Part shown: piece by piece, positions 1 through 5,196 of the stretch
Numbering within the stretch: position 1 is the first letter of the stretch
Layout: each line of letters begins with the position of its first letter
Program-made: the position numbers and the translations under genes
The notes under the pieces: model-generated
Told to the model about the DNA's origin: nothing
What the model saw: only the letters and a program-made list of their open reading frames with translations
The model's database searches: none
Assembly (NCBI GenBank): GCA_947251855.1
Contig: CAMXUZ010000004.1
Span: 1-5,856, forward strand
From: an uncultured Ruaniaceae bacterium
GTDB lineage: Bacteria > Actinomycetota > Actinomycetes > Actinomycetales > Beutenbergiaceae
DNA: 5,856 nt
Direction: 5' to 3'

Positions 1-960
1 CGCTACTGGATCATCCTCGGGGTGCTGTTTGTGCTCAGCGCCTTCTTCGCGGTTGCGACCCTCGTGTGGGACAACCCGATGCCCGTGGGATCGGAAGGCT
101 TCTGGCTCATCTCCAAGATGCGCCTGGTGGACCTCTTCATCATCCTCATCGTCGCGTTCTGTCAGAGCCTAGCAACGGTGAGTTTCCAAACGATCACGAA
201 CAACCGGATCATCACCCCCTCGATCATGGGATTCGAGTCCCTGTACACGGTGGTGCAGACCGGGAGTGTGTTCCTCTTCGGCGCCGCCGGCGTGGTGATG
301 CTGCAGGGAACGTGGCAATTCGTGGCGCAGATCGTACTCATGGTTACGTTCGCGGCGATCCTCTACGGTTGGTTGCTCTCCGGTCGCTACGGCAATATCC
401 ACGTGATGCTCCTCGTGGGAATCATCCTCGGGGGTGGGCTCGGGGCCGTTTCCACGTTCATGCAGCGCCTGCTCACGCCGAACGAGTTCGATATCCTCAC
501 CGCCCGGTTGATCGGCAGCATCGCCAACGCAGACGCGACCTACCTGTGGATCGCGGTGCCGATCGCCGCCGCGGCAGGGGCAACGTTATGGCTCTGGGCG
601 CGGCGTCTGAACGTGCTGGCCCTCGGGCGGGAAACCGCGATCAACCTCGGCGTCAACCATCGCCGGCAAACGATGTTCGCGCTCCTGTTGATCTCGGTGC
701 TCATGGCGGTCTCGACCTCGCTGGTCGGCCCGCTCACGTTCTTCGGCTTCCTCATCGCGATGCTTTCCTACCAACTCGCGGACACCCACGACCACCGGTA
801 CGTCTTCCCCATCGCCTGGCTCACCGGGTTCCTCACCCTTTCCAGCGCCCACTTCGTGCTGAAAAATATCTTCTACGCACAAGGCTCGGTGGGAATCATC
901 ATCGAAATCGTCGGCGGAACCTTCTTCCTCATCTACATCATGCGCAAGGGACGGCTATGA
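1..960 (+). CDS. iron-siderophore ABC transporter permease, FecCD family (5'-partial)
   Basis: An inner-membrane permease subunit that forms half of the channel through which an iron-siderophore, delivered by a lipoprotein receptor, enters the cytoplasm. The frame is open from base 1 (319 residues visible). GTG at 22 is only an internal valine codon, because hydrophobic TM1 sequence continues upstream of it, so the true start lies before the window. YclO-type permeases are about 315 residues, so little is missing. Family marks, numbered from base 1, are TNNRIITPSIMG (66-77), the cytoplasmic coupling region LNVLALGRETAINLGV (203-218), VGPLTFFGFLIA (242-253) and the C-terminal SVGIIIEIVGGTFFLIYIM (296-314). 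Several hydrophobic helices are separated by short polar loops. This TPSIMG variant fits the YclNO/CeuBC (catecholate/petrobactin-type) branch rather than BtuC, but the actual siderophore cannot be read from sequence. The stop TGA (958-960) overlaps the ATPase start, so the two are co-transcribed. A second permease probably lies upstream. Confidence 0.93.
   Translation, partial: RYWIILGVLFVLSAFFAVATLVWDNPMPVGSEGFWLISKMRLVDLFIILIVAFCQSLATVSFQTITNNRIITPSIMGFESLYTVVQTGSVFLFGAAGVVMLQGTWQFVAQIVLMVTFAAILYGWLLSGRYGNIHVMLLVGIILGGGLGAVSTFMQRLLTPNEFDILTARLIGSIANADATYLWIAVPIAAAAGATLWLWARRLNVLALGRETAINLGVNHRRQTMFALLLISVLMAVSTSLVGPLTFFGFLIAMLSYQLADTHDHRYVFPIAWLTGFLTLSSAHFVLKNIFYAQGSVGIIIEIVGGTFFLIYIMRKGRL
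946..951 (+). promoter_or_regulatory. Shine-Dalgarno AAGGGA for the ABC ATPase gene
   Basis: AAGGGA lies 5 bases before ATG 957, inside the last codons of the permease. It is the clearest ribosome-binding site in the window. Together with the ATGA start/stop overlap it fixes the ATPase start and indicates translational coupling. Most other gene starts here lack such a site. Confidence 0.75.
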
Positions 961-1712
961 TCACACTCGAATCAGTCACCAAGAGCTATTCCACCGAGGT
1001 CAAGATCGGACCGGTGAGCTTGGAGATCCCCGCCGGGGGGCTCACCGCCCTGATCGGACCCAACGGAGCCGGGAAGTCGACCCTGCTGACGATGGTCGGC
1101 CGCCTCCTGGGTATCGATGAGGGCACGATCGCGGTCGCCGGCTACGACATCGCGAGCACGAATTCCAAGGATCTCGCCAAGATCATGTCGATCCTGCGCC
1201 AAGAGAACCACTTCGTCACCCGCCTCACCGTTCGCCAGCTCGTGGGCTTCGGGCGGTTTCCCTACTCCCGCGGCCGGCTCACGCAGCACGACGAGAAATT
1301 CATCACCGATGCGATCGACTTCCTCGGGCTCGGTGACCTGGAGAACCGGTACCTCGACGAACTCTCCGGGGGTCAACGCCAGCGCGCGTACGTCGCGATG
1401 GTCCTGGCTCAGGACACCGAATACATCCTGCTCGACGAACCCCTGAACAATCTGGACATGCGGCACTCGGTGCAGATGATGAAGCATCTGCAGAAGGCGG
1501 CGATGGATCTGGGCCGCACGATCGTCGTCGTGCTTCACGACATCAACTTCGCCGCGCGCTACTCCGATTACATCTGCGCAGTCAAGGACGGCGAGATCGC
1601 CGAGTTCGGTTCGCCCGCGGAGATCATGCAGGACCATGTGCTCACCGGAGTGTTCGACACCGATGTGCAGGTGATTGACGGTCCGGGCGGAAAGATCGCC
1701 GTCTACTACTAG
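957..1712 (+). CDS. iron-siderophore ABC transporter ATP-binding protein (YclP/CeuD-like)
   Basis: The cytoplasmic ATPase that powers the permease encoded just upstream. It has 251 residues, the normal size for FepC/YclP-type subunits, and all nucleotide-binding motifs are intact: Walker A GPNGAGKS (34-41), Q-loop Q82 in LRQENH, ABC signature LSGGQ (136-140), Walker B YILLDEP (156-162), D-loop LNNLD (163-167) and switch histidine H194 in VVLHDIN. GQRQRAYVAMVLAQDT after the signature and HDINFAARYSDYI are typical of the iron-chelate branch. The start ATG 957 overlaps the permease stop as ATGA and has a good AAGGGA site 5 bases upstream. No hairpin terminator follows; the stop TAG is itself the first three bases of a possible -10 box for the next gene. 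No receptor gene follows in the window, so it is probably upstream. The siderophore substrate is unknown. Confidence 0.96.
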   Translation: MITLESVTKSYSTEVKIGPVSLEIPAGGLTALIGPNGAGKSTLLTMVGRLLGIDEGTIAVAGYDIASTNSKDLAKIMSILRQENHFVTRLTVRQLVGFGRFPYSRGRLTQHDEKFITDAIDFLGLGDLENRYLDELSGGQRQRAYVAMVLAQDTEYILLDEPLNNLDMRHSVQMMKHLQKAAMDLGRTIVVVLHDINFAARYSDYICAVKDGEIAEFGSPAEIMQDHVLTGVFDTDVQVIDGPGGKIAVYY

Positions 1713-1715
1713 AAT
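1710..1715 (+). promoter_or_regulatory. candidate -10 box TAGAAT of a leaderless HIT gene promoter
   Basis: TAGAAT matches the actinobacterial -10 pattern TANNNT and lies exactly 7 bases before ATG 1723. Transcription starting at the A of the start codon would give a leaderless mRNA. Its first three bases are the stop codon of the ABC ATPase gene. No consensus -35 is found at the right distance; TTGACG at 1675-1680 is 29 bases away, which is too far. No usable Shine-Dalgarno exists, since GGGG at 1718-1721 is one base from the ATG. Confidence 0.5.
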
Positions 1716-1722
1716 TCGGGGT

Positions 1723-2163
1723 ATGGCAACCATTTTCAGCCGCATCATCGCGGGAGAGATTCCAGGCCGCTTCATCTGGTCGGACGAGGCGTGTGTCGCG
1801 TTCCTCACGATCGAACCCCTCGCTCCCGGGCACACCCTCGTTGTGCCGAGGCGGGAGGTGGACCACTGGATCGATCTAGATCGGGATCTGAATGGGCACC
1901 TCTTCGACGTCGCCCGGTTGATCGGGGACGCGATCCGTTATGCGTTCAGCCCGAACCGGGTGGGGCTGATGGTGCAAGGTTTCGAGGTTCCCCACGCCCA
2001 CCTGCACGTGTGGCCGGCGAGTTCGCCCGCAGATTTCGACCTTGCGGCTGCGGAACGCTCCCCCGATCCCGATGCACTCGACAGCGCGGGCGAGCAGTTG
2101 CGCTCCGCGCTGCATGACCTCGGGTACGGCGAATTCGTCCCCGAGCACATGGACCGACCCTGA
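1723..2163 (+). CDS. HIT-family (histidine triad) nucleotide hydrolase/transferase
   Basis: A small cytoplasmic protein of 146 residues, the usual size for single-domain HIT proteins. HIT enzymes act on nucleotide phosphoramidates, dinucleoside polyphosphates or similar adenylylated compounds. The histidine triad is complete as HAHLHVWP at residues 91-98; by analogy with Hint and Fhit the middle histidine, H93, would be the nucleophile that takes the nucleotidyl group. The N-terminal ATIFSRIIAGEIPGRFIW and APGHTLVVPRREVDHW (34-49) are classic HIT segments, the latter forming part of the nucleotide pocket. The start is ATG 1723, because family homology begins exactly there; a GTG at 1675 in the same frame would overlap the ABC gene by 38 bases and add non-homologous residues. 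It follows the ABC gene by 10 bases but may have its own promoter, and its function is probably unrelated to iron uptake. The physiological substrate cannot be inferred. It resembles, from memory, mycobacterial Rv1262c-type proteins. Confidence 0.94.
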   Translation: MATIFSRIIAGEIPGRFIWSDEACVAFLTIEPLAPGHTLVVPRREVDHWIDLDRDLNGHLFDVARLIGDAIRYAFSPNRVGLMVQGFEVPHAHLHVWPASSPADFDLAAAERSPDPDALDSAGEQLRSALHDLGYGEFVPEHMDRP

Positions 2164-2231
2164 CCATCCCGACTCTTGACTGCCGCGGCGAGAGCAACGC
2201 TGGGCGGTCCGCGCAGGCAGGGCCCGCGTCA

Positions 2232-2248
2232 CGGCGAGACCCGGCGAG
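2232..2248 (+). repeat. tandem CGGCGAG direct repeats phased at 10 bp
   Basis: CGGCGAG occurs at 2232-2238 and again at 2242-2248, one helical turn apart, immediately upstream of the extended -10. A third copy lies at 2186-2192. The pair occupies the expected -35 to -10 interval, where no consensus -35 is present, so it could be a binding site for a regulator. Chance similarity in GC-rich DNA is also possible. Confidence 0.4.
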
Positions 2249-2249
2249 C

Positions 2250-2258
2250 TGATATGTT
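2250..2258 (+). promoter_or_regulatory. extended -10 promoter (TGa-TATGTT) for the ATP-grasp gene
   Basis: TGA followed by TATGTT (hexamer 2253-2258) fits the extended -10 pattern TGnTANNNT. Seven bases separate it from GTG 2266, so the transcript would start at the start codon. The region that would hold the -35 (about 2230-2235, CACGGC) is non-consensus, as expected for an extended -10 promoter. An ATG at 2254 lies inside the hexamer, which argues against it as the start if this promoter is real. Confidence 0.55.
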
Positions 2259-2265
2259 TGCTTGC

Positions 2266-3540
2266 GTGAACGCGGCGATCCCCCATCAGCAATCCTTCGT
2301 CCCTGTGATCACGGGTGGAAGCCTGGGGACCTACACGTTGGCCCGGGAGTTCCATGAGCTCGAGGGCTTGCGCTCGGCGATCGTCCCCACCCGCGTCAAC
2401 CGGCATCTGGTCAGAACCTCGCTCGGCGAGTTGTTCCCCGCGGGCGCGATGGTCGACCCGGCGATCGTGATGGATAAGCTCGCCGAGGTTGCCCGAAAGG
2501 TCGGCGGGGGATCTCGCCCCCTGCTGTTCCTGCCGGCGTTCGATCACCACGTGCAACTCATCGCCGATCACCGCGAGGATCTCGAGGGGCTGGGCTTTCG
2601 CATACCGCAACTGACGGCTGCGCAGTTGGCCACCGCTGCGACCAAGGAGCGCTTCTACGCATTGTGCGACGACCTCGGACTGCCCTATCCACGCAGCCAC
2701 GTCTTCTCCGGCGCCCGGGCCGCCGGTGCTTCCTCGCTTGAAGAGCACCTCCGCGACGTCGTCGATCTCGTTGAACAGGACACCGAACTGTCCTATCCGC
2801 TCATCGTCAAAGCGGACGAGGGCGGCACGTGGGCCAGGGTGTCCTTCCCCGGGCGCCGGAAGGTGTTCCTCGCATCCGGGCGCGACCAACTCGAGTGGAT
2901 CCTGCGTTCGGTGGTCGAAGCGGGATACCACGGCGGATTAATCCTGCAGAAGTACCTCGAGGGCCCGGACAACCTGCTGCGGATCCTCACCCAATTCCGC
3001 AACCGGACGGGCACGGTGAGCCTGAGCGGGTACGCAGAAGTCATCATTGAAGACCACGCTCCCGGGTTGGAGGGGAACGCGCGGGCGGTGCTCGCCGCCC
3101 GGCGGGACGAGATCGCCGAACAGGGTGCGAGTATCCTCGAGGCCCTCGATTGGCACGGCTTCGCGATGTTCGACCTCAAGGTCGACCCGGCCACCGGGCG
3201 CGCCTACTTCCTGGAGATGAACCCTCGCCTCGGTCAGCACCACTTCTATCTCACTCTCGCCGGCGCCAATCCCGCGAAGTGGTTCATCGACGAATTCCTC
3301 GGTGAAGGGGCTCAGGAGAGCGAGTTCGTCACGGACGCACCGGCGTTCTCCACGACGATTCCCAGCCGGCTCTCCCACCGCTTCGCTACCGAGGACCAGC
3401 GCCGGGCGGTCGCCGCCGCACGCAGCGCCGGGCGCGCCGGTAACCCGTGGAAGTACGCCCCCGACCAGCGACTAGCGCACCGGCTCTACCTTCTCTACCG
3501 GGACTACGCATCAACGGGCGAGGTCACTCACGCGGCATAA
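2266..3540 (+). CDS. ATP-grasp carboxylate-amine ligase, D-aspartate ligase-like
   Basis: A 424-residue ATP-grasp enzyme predicted to join a carboxylate, activated as an acyl phosphate, to an amine. Visible parts are a Rossmann-like N-terminal segment FVPVITGGSLGTYTLAREFH (11-30), a pre-grasp TKERFYALCDDLGLPYPRS (126-144), the ATP lysine K182 in YPLIVKADEGG, the substrate/adenine segment ILQKYLEGPDNLLRILTQF (226-244), and the metal-binding FDLKVD (302-307) plus FLEMNPRLGQHH (316-326), with E317 and N319 as likely Mg ligands. The N-terminal pattern and length recall Enterococcus Aslfm, which adds D-Asp to the lysine of peptidoglycan precursors; that role is inference from resemblance, and other carboxylate-amine ligases share the fold. 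There is no signal peptide or membrane helix, so it is cytoplasmic. GTG 2266 is chosen because conserved sequence begins just after it and a -10 box lies 7 bases upstream; ATG 2254, adding 4 residues, is the alternative. The gene stands alone and its end overlaps zapE. Confidence 0.85.
   Translation: MNAAIPHQQSFVPVITGGSLGTYTLAREFHELEGLRSAIVPTRVNRHLVRTSLGELFPAGAMVDPAIVMDKLAEVARKVGGGSRPLLFLPAFDHHVQLIADHREDLEGLGFRIPQLTAAQLATAATKERFYALCDDLGLPYPRSHVFSGARAAGASSLEEHLRDVVDLVEQDTELSYPLIVKADEGGTWARVSFPGRRKVFLASGRDQLEWILRSVVEAGYHGGLILQKYLEGPDNLLRILTQFRNRTGTVSLSGYAEVIIEDHAPGLEGNARAVLAARRDEIAEQGASILEALDWHGFAMFDLKVDPATGRAYFLEMNPRLGQHHFYLTLAGANPAKWFIDEFLGEGAQESEFVTDAPAFSTTIPSRLSHRFATEDQRRAVAAARSAGRAGNPWKYAPDQRLAHRLYLLYRDYASTGEVTHAA
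3528..3540. other. 13-base convergent overlap of two gene ends
   Basis: The minus-strand stop TGA (complement of TCA at 3528-3530) lies inside the last codons of the plus-strand ligase, whose TAA is at 3538-3540. The last three zapE codons lie within the ligase's final codons. No hairpin with a T-run appears on either strand around this junction, so transcripts from the two genes may overlap at their 3' ends. Confidence 0.9.
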
Positions 3541-4535
3541 TCCTGCTGCACCAGCGCGGCGAGGCGTGACATCGCCCGCAGGTACTTCTTCTTATAGCCG
3601 CCCTCTCTCAATCGGGGGGAGAACAGCTCCTGCACCGGGATGTCGAGCCGCGTGGGAATCGACCGGTCGTAGAGCCGGTCGATGAGAACGACGAGGCGCA
3701 GTGCCACCGCGTCGTTGTCGATCTCCTGGCCGCCGGTGAGGCCGACGAACGTGACGCCATCGATGAGTTGGCCATAGCGGCTCGGGTGCACCTGGCGCAG
3801 ATGCCCGAGCAACGCAGTGAAGTCATCGAGCGTCCCGCCCTCGACGGTACGCGCGGCGGCGGCGATCTCGGTACCCGCGGGAGCCGGACGGTCCAGGGTG
3901 AGGGTCCGCGCGCGATAATCGGGCCCATCGATCCGGAGGATTTCGAACCGCTGGGCCAGGGATTGGATCTCCCGTTTGAAATCTTCAGCGGCGAACCGCC
4001 CCTGCCCCAGCGCCCCGGGCTGGGTGTTCGACGTCGCTACCACCCACACCCCTGCCTTACCCAGGTCGCGGATGAGGCGGCTCATGATGAGAGTGTCCCC
4101 GGGATCGTCGAGTTCGAATTCATCGATGCACACGAGCGTGCGTTGTTGTAGCTCCTGCAGCGCCTGGGCGTATCCGAGGGCGCCGACGAGGTGGGTGTAT
4201 TCGACGAATGTGCCGTAGGTGGATTCGCTCGGGCCGATCTCGTGGGCGAGGGCGGCGAGCAGGTGGGTCTTGCCCACGCCGTAGCCGCCGTCGAGATACA
4301 CGCCCGCGGCGGGGCCCTTCCGACGGAACAGCGCGGTGAGTTTGGAGCCCTTGCGTTGCAAGGAGTAGGCAAGGGCCCGCATGCGTCGAAGCGCGGCGCT
4401 CTGGGAGGGCTGGGAGATATCGGGACGGTAGTTATCGAACCGTGCGGCGGCGAATTGCGGAGGGGGAACCTGGTTAGCGATGAGCCGGTCGACGTCCAAC
4501 GGCGGGAACCTGCTAGTCAGGGAAGGAAGATCCAC
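3528..4535 (-). CDS. zapE: ZapE/AFG1-like P-loop ATPase
   Basis: A cytoplasmic AAA+-like ATPase of 335 residues from GTG 4535, close to the usual size of the AFG1/ZapE family. Walker A is GGYGVGKT (83-90), Walker B LVCIDEFELDD (134-144), the sensor-1 strand VVATSN (165-170), followed by the arginine-bearing FKREIQSLAQRFEILRIDGPDYR (186-208), whose DYR is a ZapE hallmark. In E. coli ZapE binds and destabilises FtsZ rings at the late division stage; the yeast and animal relatives act in mitochondrial protein quality control. The role in Actinobacteria is inferred only from homology. GTG 4535 is preferred because a TAAAGT -10 box lies 7 bases upstream. GTG 4544 is possible, while ATG 4655 would run through the divergent gene's start. 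The 3' end overlaps the convergent ATP-grasp gene by 13 bases with no terminator between them. It shares an upstream region with the DUF3000 gene. Confidence 0.9.
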   Translation of the reverse strand: MDLPSLTSRFPPLDVDRLIANQVPPPQFAAARFDNYRPDISQPSQSAALRRMRALAYSLQRKGSKLTALFRRKGPAAGVYLDGGYGVGKTHLLAALAHEIGPSESTYGTFVEYTHLVGALGYAQALQELQQRTLVCIDEFELDDPGDTLIMSRLIRDLGKAGVWVVATSNTQPGALGQGRFAAEDFKREIQSLAQRFEILRIDGPDYRARTLTLDRPAPAGTEIAAAARTVEGGTLDDFTALLGHLRQVHPSRYGQLIDGVTFVGLTGGQEIDNDAVALRLVVLIDRLYDRSIPTRLDIPVQELFSPRLREGGYKKKYLRAMSRLAALVQQDYAA

Positions 4536-4542
4536 CCGGCCC

Positions 4543-4548
4543 ACTTTA
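4543..4548 (-). promoter_or_regulatory. candidate -10 box TAAAGT of a leaderless zapE promoter
   Basis: Read on the minus strand, TAAAGT (TANNNT) is followed by 7 bases and then GTG 4535. No good -35 is seen 16-18 bases further upstream, and TTGTCA at 4551-4556 is too close to serve. There is no Shine-Dalgarno at a normal distance from GTG 4535. Confidence 0.5.
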
Positions 4549-4576
4549 CTTGACAACTCCCGCCTTCCCTTCGGCG

Positions 4577-4596
4577 CGCCTGCCCGGCCGCAGGCG
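4577..4596. repeat. 7-bp inverted repeat in the zapE/DUF3000 divergent promoter region
   Basis: CGCCTGC (4577-4583) and GCAGGCG (4590-4596) are perfect inverted copies around the 6-base centre CCGGCC. The dyad lies in the 83-base region between the two divergent starts and covers the place where the -35 region of the DUF3000 promoter should be. It could be an operator for a dimeric regulator of one or both genes. It is not a terminator, since no T-run follows on either strand. An 8-bp GGCGCGCC palindrome at 4573-4580 overlaps its left arm. Confidence 0.45.
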
Positions 4597-4606
4597 GCAA
4601 TGAGCT

Positions 4607-4612
4607 TAGGGT
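4607..4612 (+). promoter_or_regulatory. candidate -10 box TAGGGT, or Shine-Dalgarno AGGG, for the DUF3000 gene
   Basis: TAGGGT fits TANNNT and ends 6 bases before GTG 4619, again suggesting a leaderless transcript. The same bases contain AGGG (4608-4611) 7 bases before that GTG, which could equally act as a weak ribosome-binding site on a longer mRNA. The sequence alone does not decide between the two. Confidence 0.4.
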
Positions 4613-4618
4613 GTGATT

Positions 4619-5185
4619 GTGAGCACTGGCCTACCCCCCGATTTCGAGGCGGCACTGCTGAGTTTGCGCGGCCACCAACTGCGGCCAGAACTTTCGCTGA
4701 CCGAGGTCCCCGCGCCCACGCGGATCGCCCCGTATGCCGCTGCCCTCACGGGCGACGTCACGTCGACGGATGACCCCGAGGATTTCCTGGGCTCCGGCAG
4801 GTTCGTCGTCCTCTACGACCCGGCGGGCCAGCCGGCGTGGAACGGAAATCTCCGGATCATCGTCCTCGCCCGCGCACACCTGGAACCCGAACTCGGCGCA
4901 GATCCGCTCTTAGGTGAAGTCGGGTGGGCGTGGCTCACAGACGCCCTTACCGAGGAAGGTGCGGAGTATCATTCGTTATCGGGGACAGTTACCCGCGCGC
5001 TCTCGGAAACCTTCGGTGGCTTAGAGTTGCGAGGCGGCGATGTCGATATCGAGATACGCGCCTCGTGGACCCCACAGACCACTGACCTTGCCCCTCATCT
5101 GCGTGCGTGGGCTCTACTCACCTCACAGGCGGCGGGATTGCCGCCAGACTCGGAAAACATCTCCAATCTGTACCGGAAACGGTGA
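4619..5185 (+). CDS. DUF3000 family protein, actinobacterial, function unknown
   Basis: A 188-residue cytoplasmic protein with no signal peptide or membrane helix. I recognise the DUF3000 pattern: the N-terminal PPDFEAALLSLRG (6-18), PAPTRIAPYAAALTGDV (31-47), GRFVVLYDPAGQPAWNGNLRIIVLARAHLEPELGADPLLGEVGWAWLTDAL in the middle (60-110), GTVTRALSETFGGL (122-135), DIEIRASWTP (143-152) and a C-terminal HLRAWALLTSQAAGLPP (160-176). No catalytic motif is evident. Known DUF3000 proteins are confined, as far as I recall, to Actinobacteria and often precede an RNase D-like gene (as with Rv2680/Rv2681 in M. tuberculosis), as here. GTG 4619 is preferred by promoter spacing; GTG 4613 in the same frame, adding 2 residues, is the alternative. 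Three TTA leucine codons (P-L-L-G-E, H-S-L-S and G-L-E contexts) are more than its neighbours use. The next gene starts within 12 bases or overlaps. Confidence 0.88.
   Translation: MSTGLPPDFEAALLSLRGHQLRPELSLTEVPAPTRIAPYAAALTGDVTSTDDPEDFLGSGRFVVLYDPAGQPAWNGNLRIIVLARAHLEPELGADPLLGEVGWAWLTDALTEEGAEYHSLSGTVTRALSETFGGLELRGGDVDIEIRASWTPQTTDLAPHLRAWALLTSQAAGLPPDSENISNLYRKR
5171..5184 (+). other. small GAAA-tetraloop hairpin at the DUF3000/RNase D junction
   Basis: ACCG-GAAA-CGGT (5172-5183) can fold into a 4-bp stem, extendable by a U-G pair (5171/5184), closed by a GNRA-type tetraloop. It overlaps the DUF3000 stop codon (5183-5185) and the possible GTG start at 5182. It is too short and lacks the U-run for a terminator, but it could influence translational coupling. 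Confidence 0.3.
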
Positions 5186-5196
5186 CCTGTTCAGTT

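Larger units (their letters stand above)
2164..2265 (+). promoter_or_regulatory. intergenic region upstream of the ATP-grasp ligase gene
   Basis: About 100 non-coding bases. The distal part has no recognisable rho-independent terminator: there are short GC palindromes at 2182-2189 (GCCGCGGC) and 2220-2225 (GGGCCC), but no T-run. The proximal part holds the CGGCGAG repeats and an extended -10 element. The frame is open back to TTG 2176, but the translation here (rich in A, R, G and P) does not look like the family's N-terminus. Confidence 0.6.

Noticed and set aside
66..956. An open frame that continues upstream from the ABC ATPase, suggesting a 548-residue fusion protein
   Set aside because: The first 297 residues are the +2 shadow of the permease, rich in R, H and P and without any domain. 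The ATPase has its own ATG and Shine-Dalgarno at 957.
1675..1680. TTGACG as a -35 element for the HIT promoter
   Set aside because: The spacer to TAGAAT is 29 bases, too long for a sigma-70-type promoter.
1872..1883. Perfect 12-bp palindrome CGATCTAGATCG with clustered GATC sites
   Set aside because: It is inside the HIT gene and is explained by the coding of an I-D-L-D-R-D-L stretch. There is no promoter or replication context.
2213..2218. GCAGGC in the ligase upstream region as a half-site shared with the 4577-4596 dyad
   Set aside because: It is a six-base match only, expected by chance in GC-rich DNA, with no second arm nearby.
2176..2265. TTG 2176 as the start of the ATP-grasp protein, giving 454 residues
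   Set aside because: The extra 30 residues are low-complexity A/R/G-rich and unlike the family, and a good extended -10 lies within that stretch.
972..2931. Long minus-strand open frames (972-1835 and 1876-2931) opposite the ABC, HIT and ligase genes
   Set aside because: They are antisense shadows caused by high third-position GC in well-recognised plus-strand genes. Their translations show no domain, and the second spans two genes and an intergenic region.
4551..4556. TTGTCA on the minus strand as a -35 element for zapE
   Set aside because: Only 2 bases separate it from the TAAAGT box, whereas about 17 are needed.
4536..4655. ATG 4655 as the zapE start
   Set aside because: It would run through the divergent DUF3000 start and promoter and add a non-homologous 40-residue tail. 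GTG 4535 has a -10 box at the proper distance.
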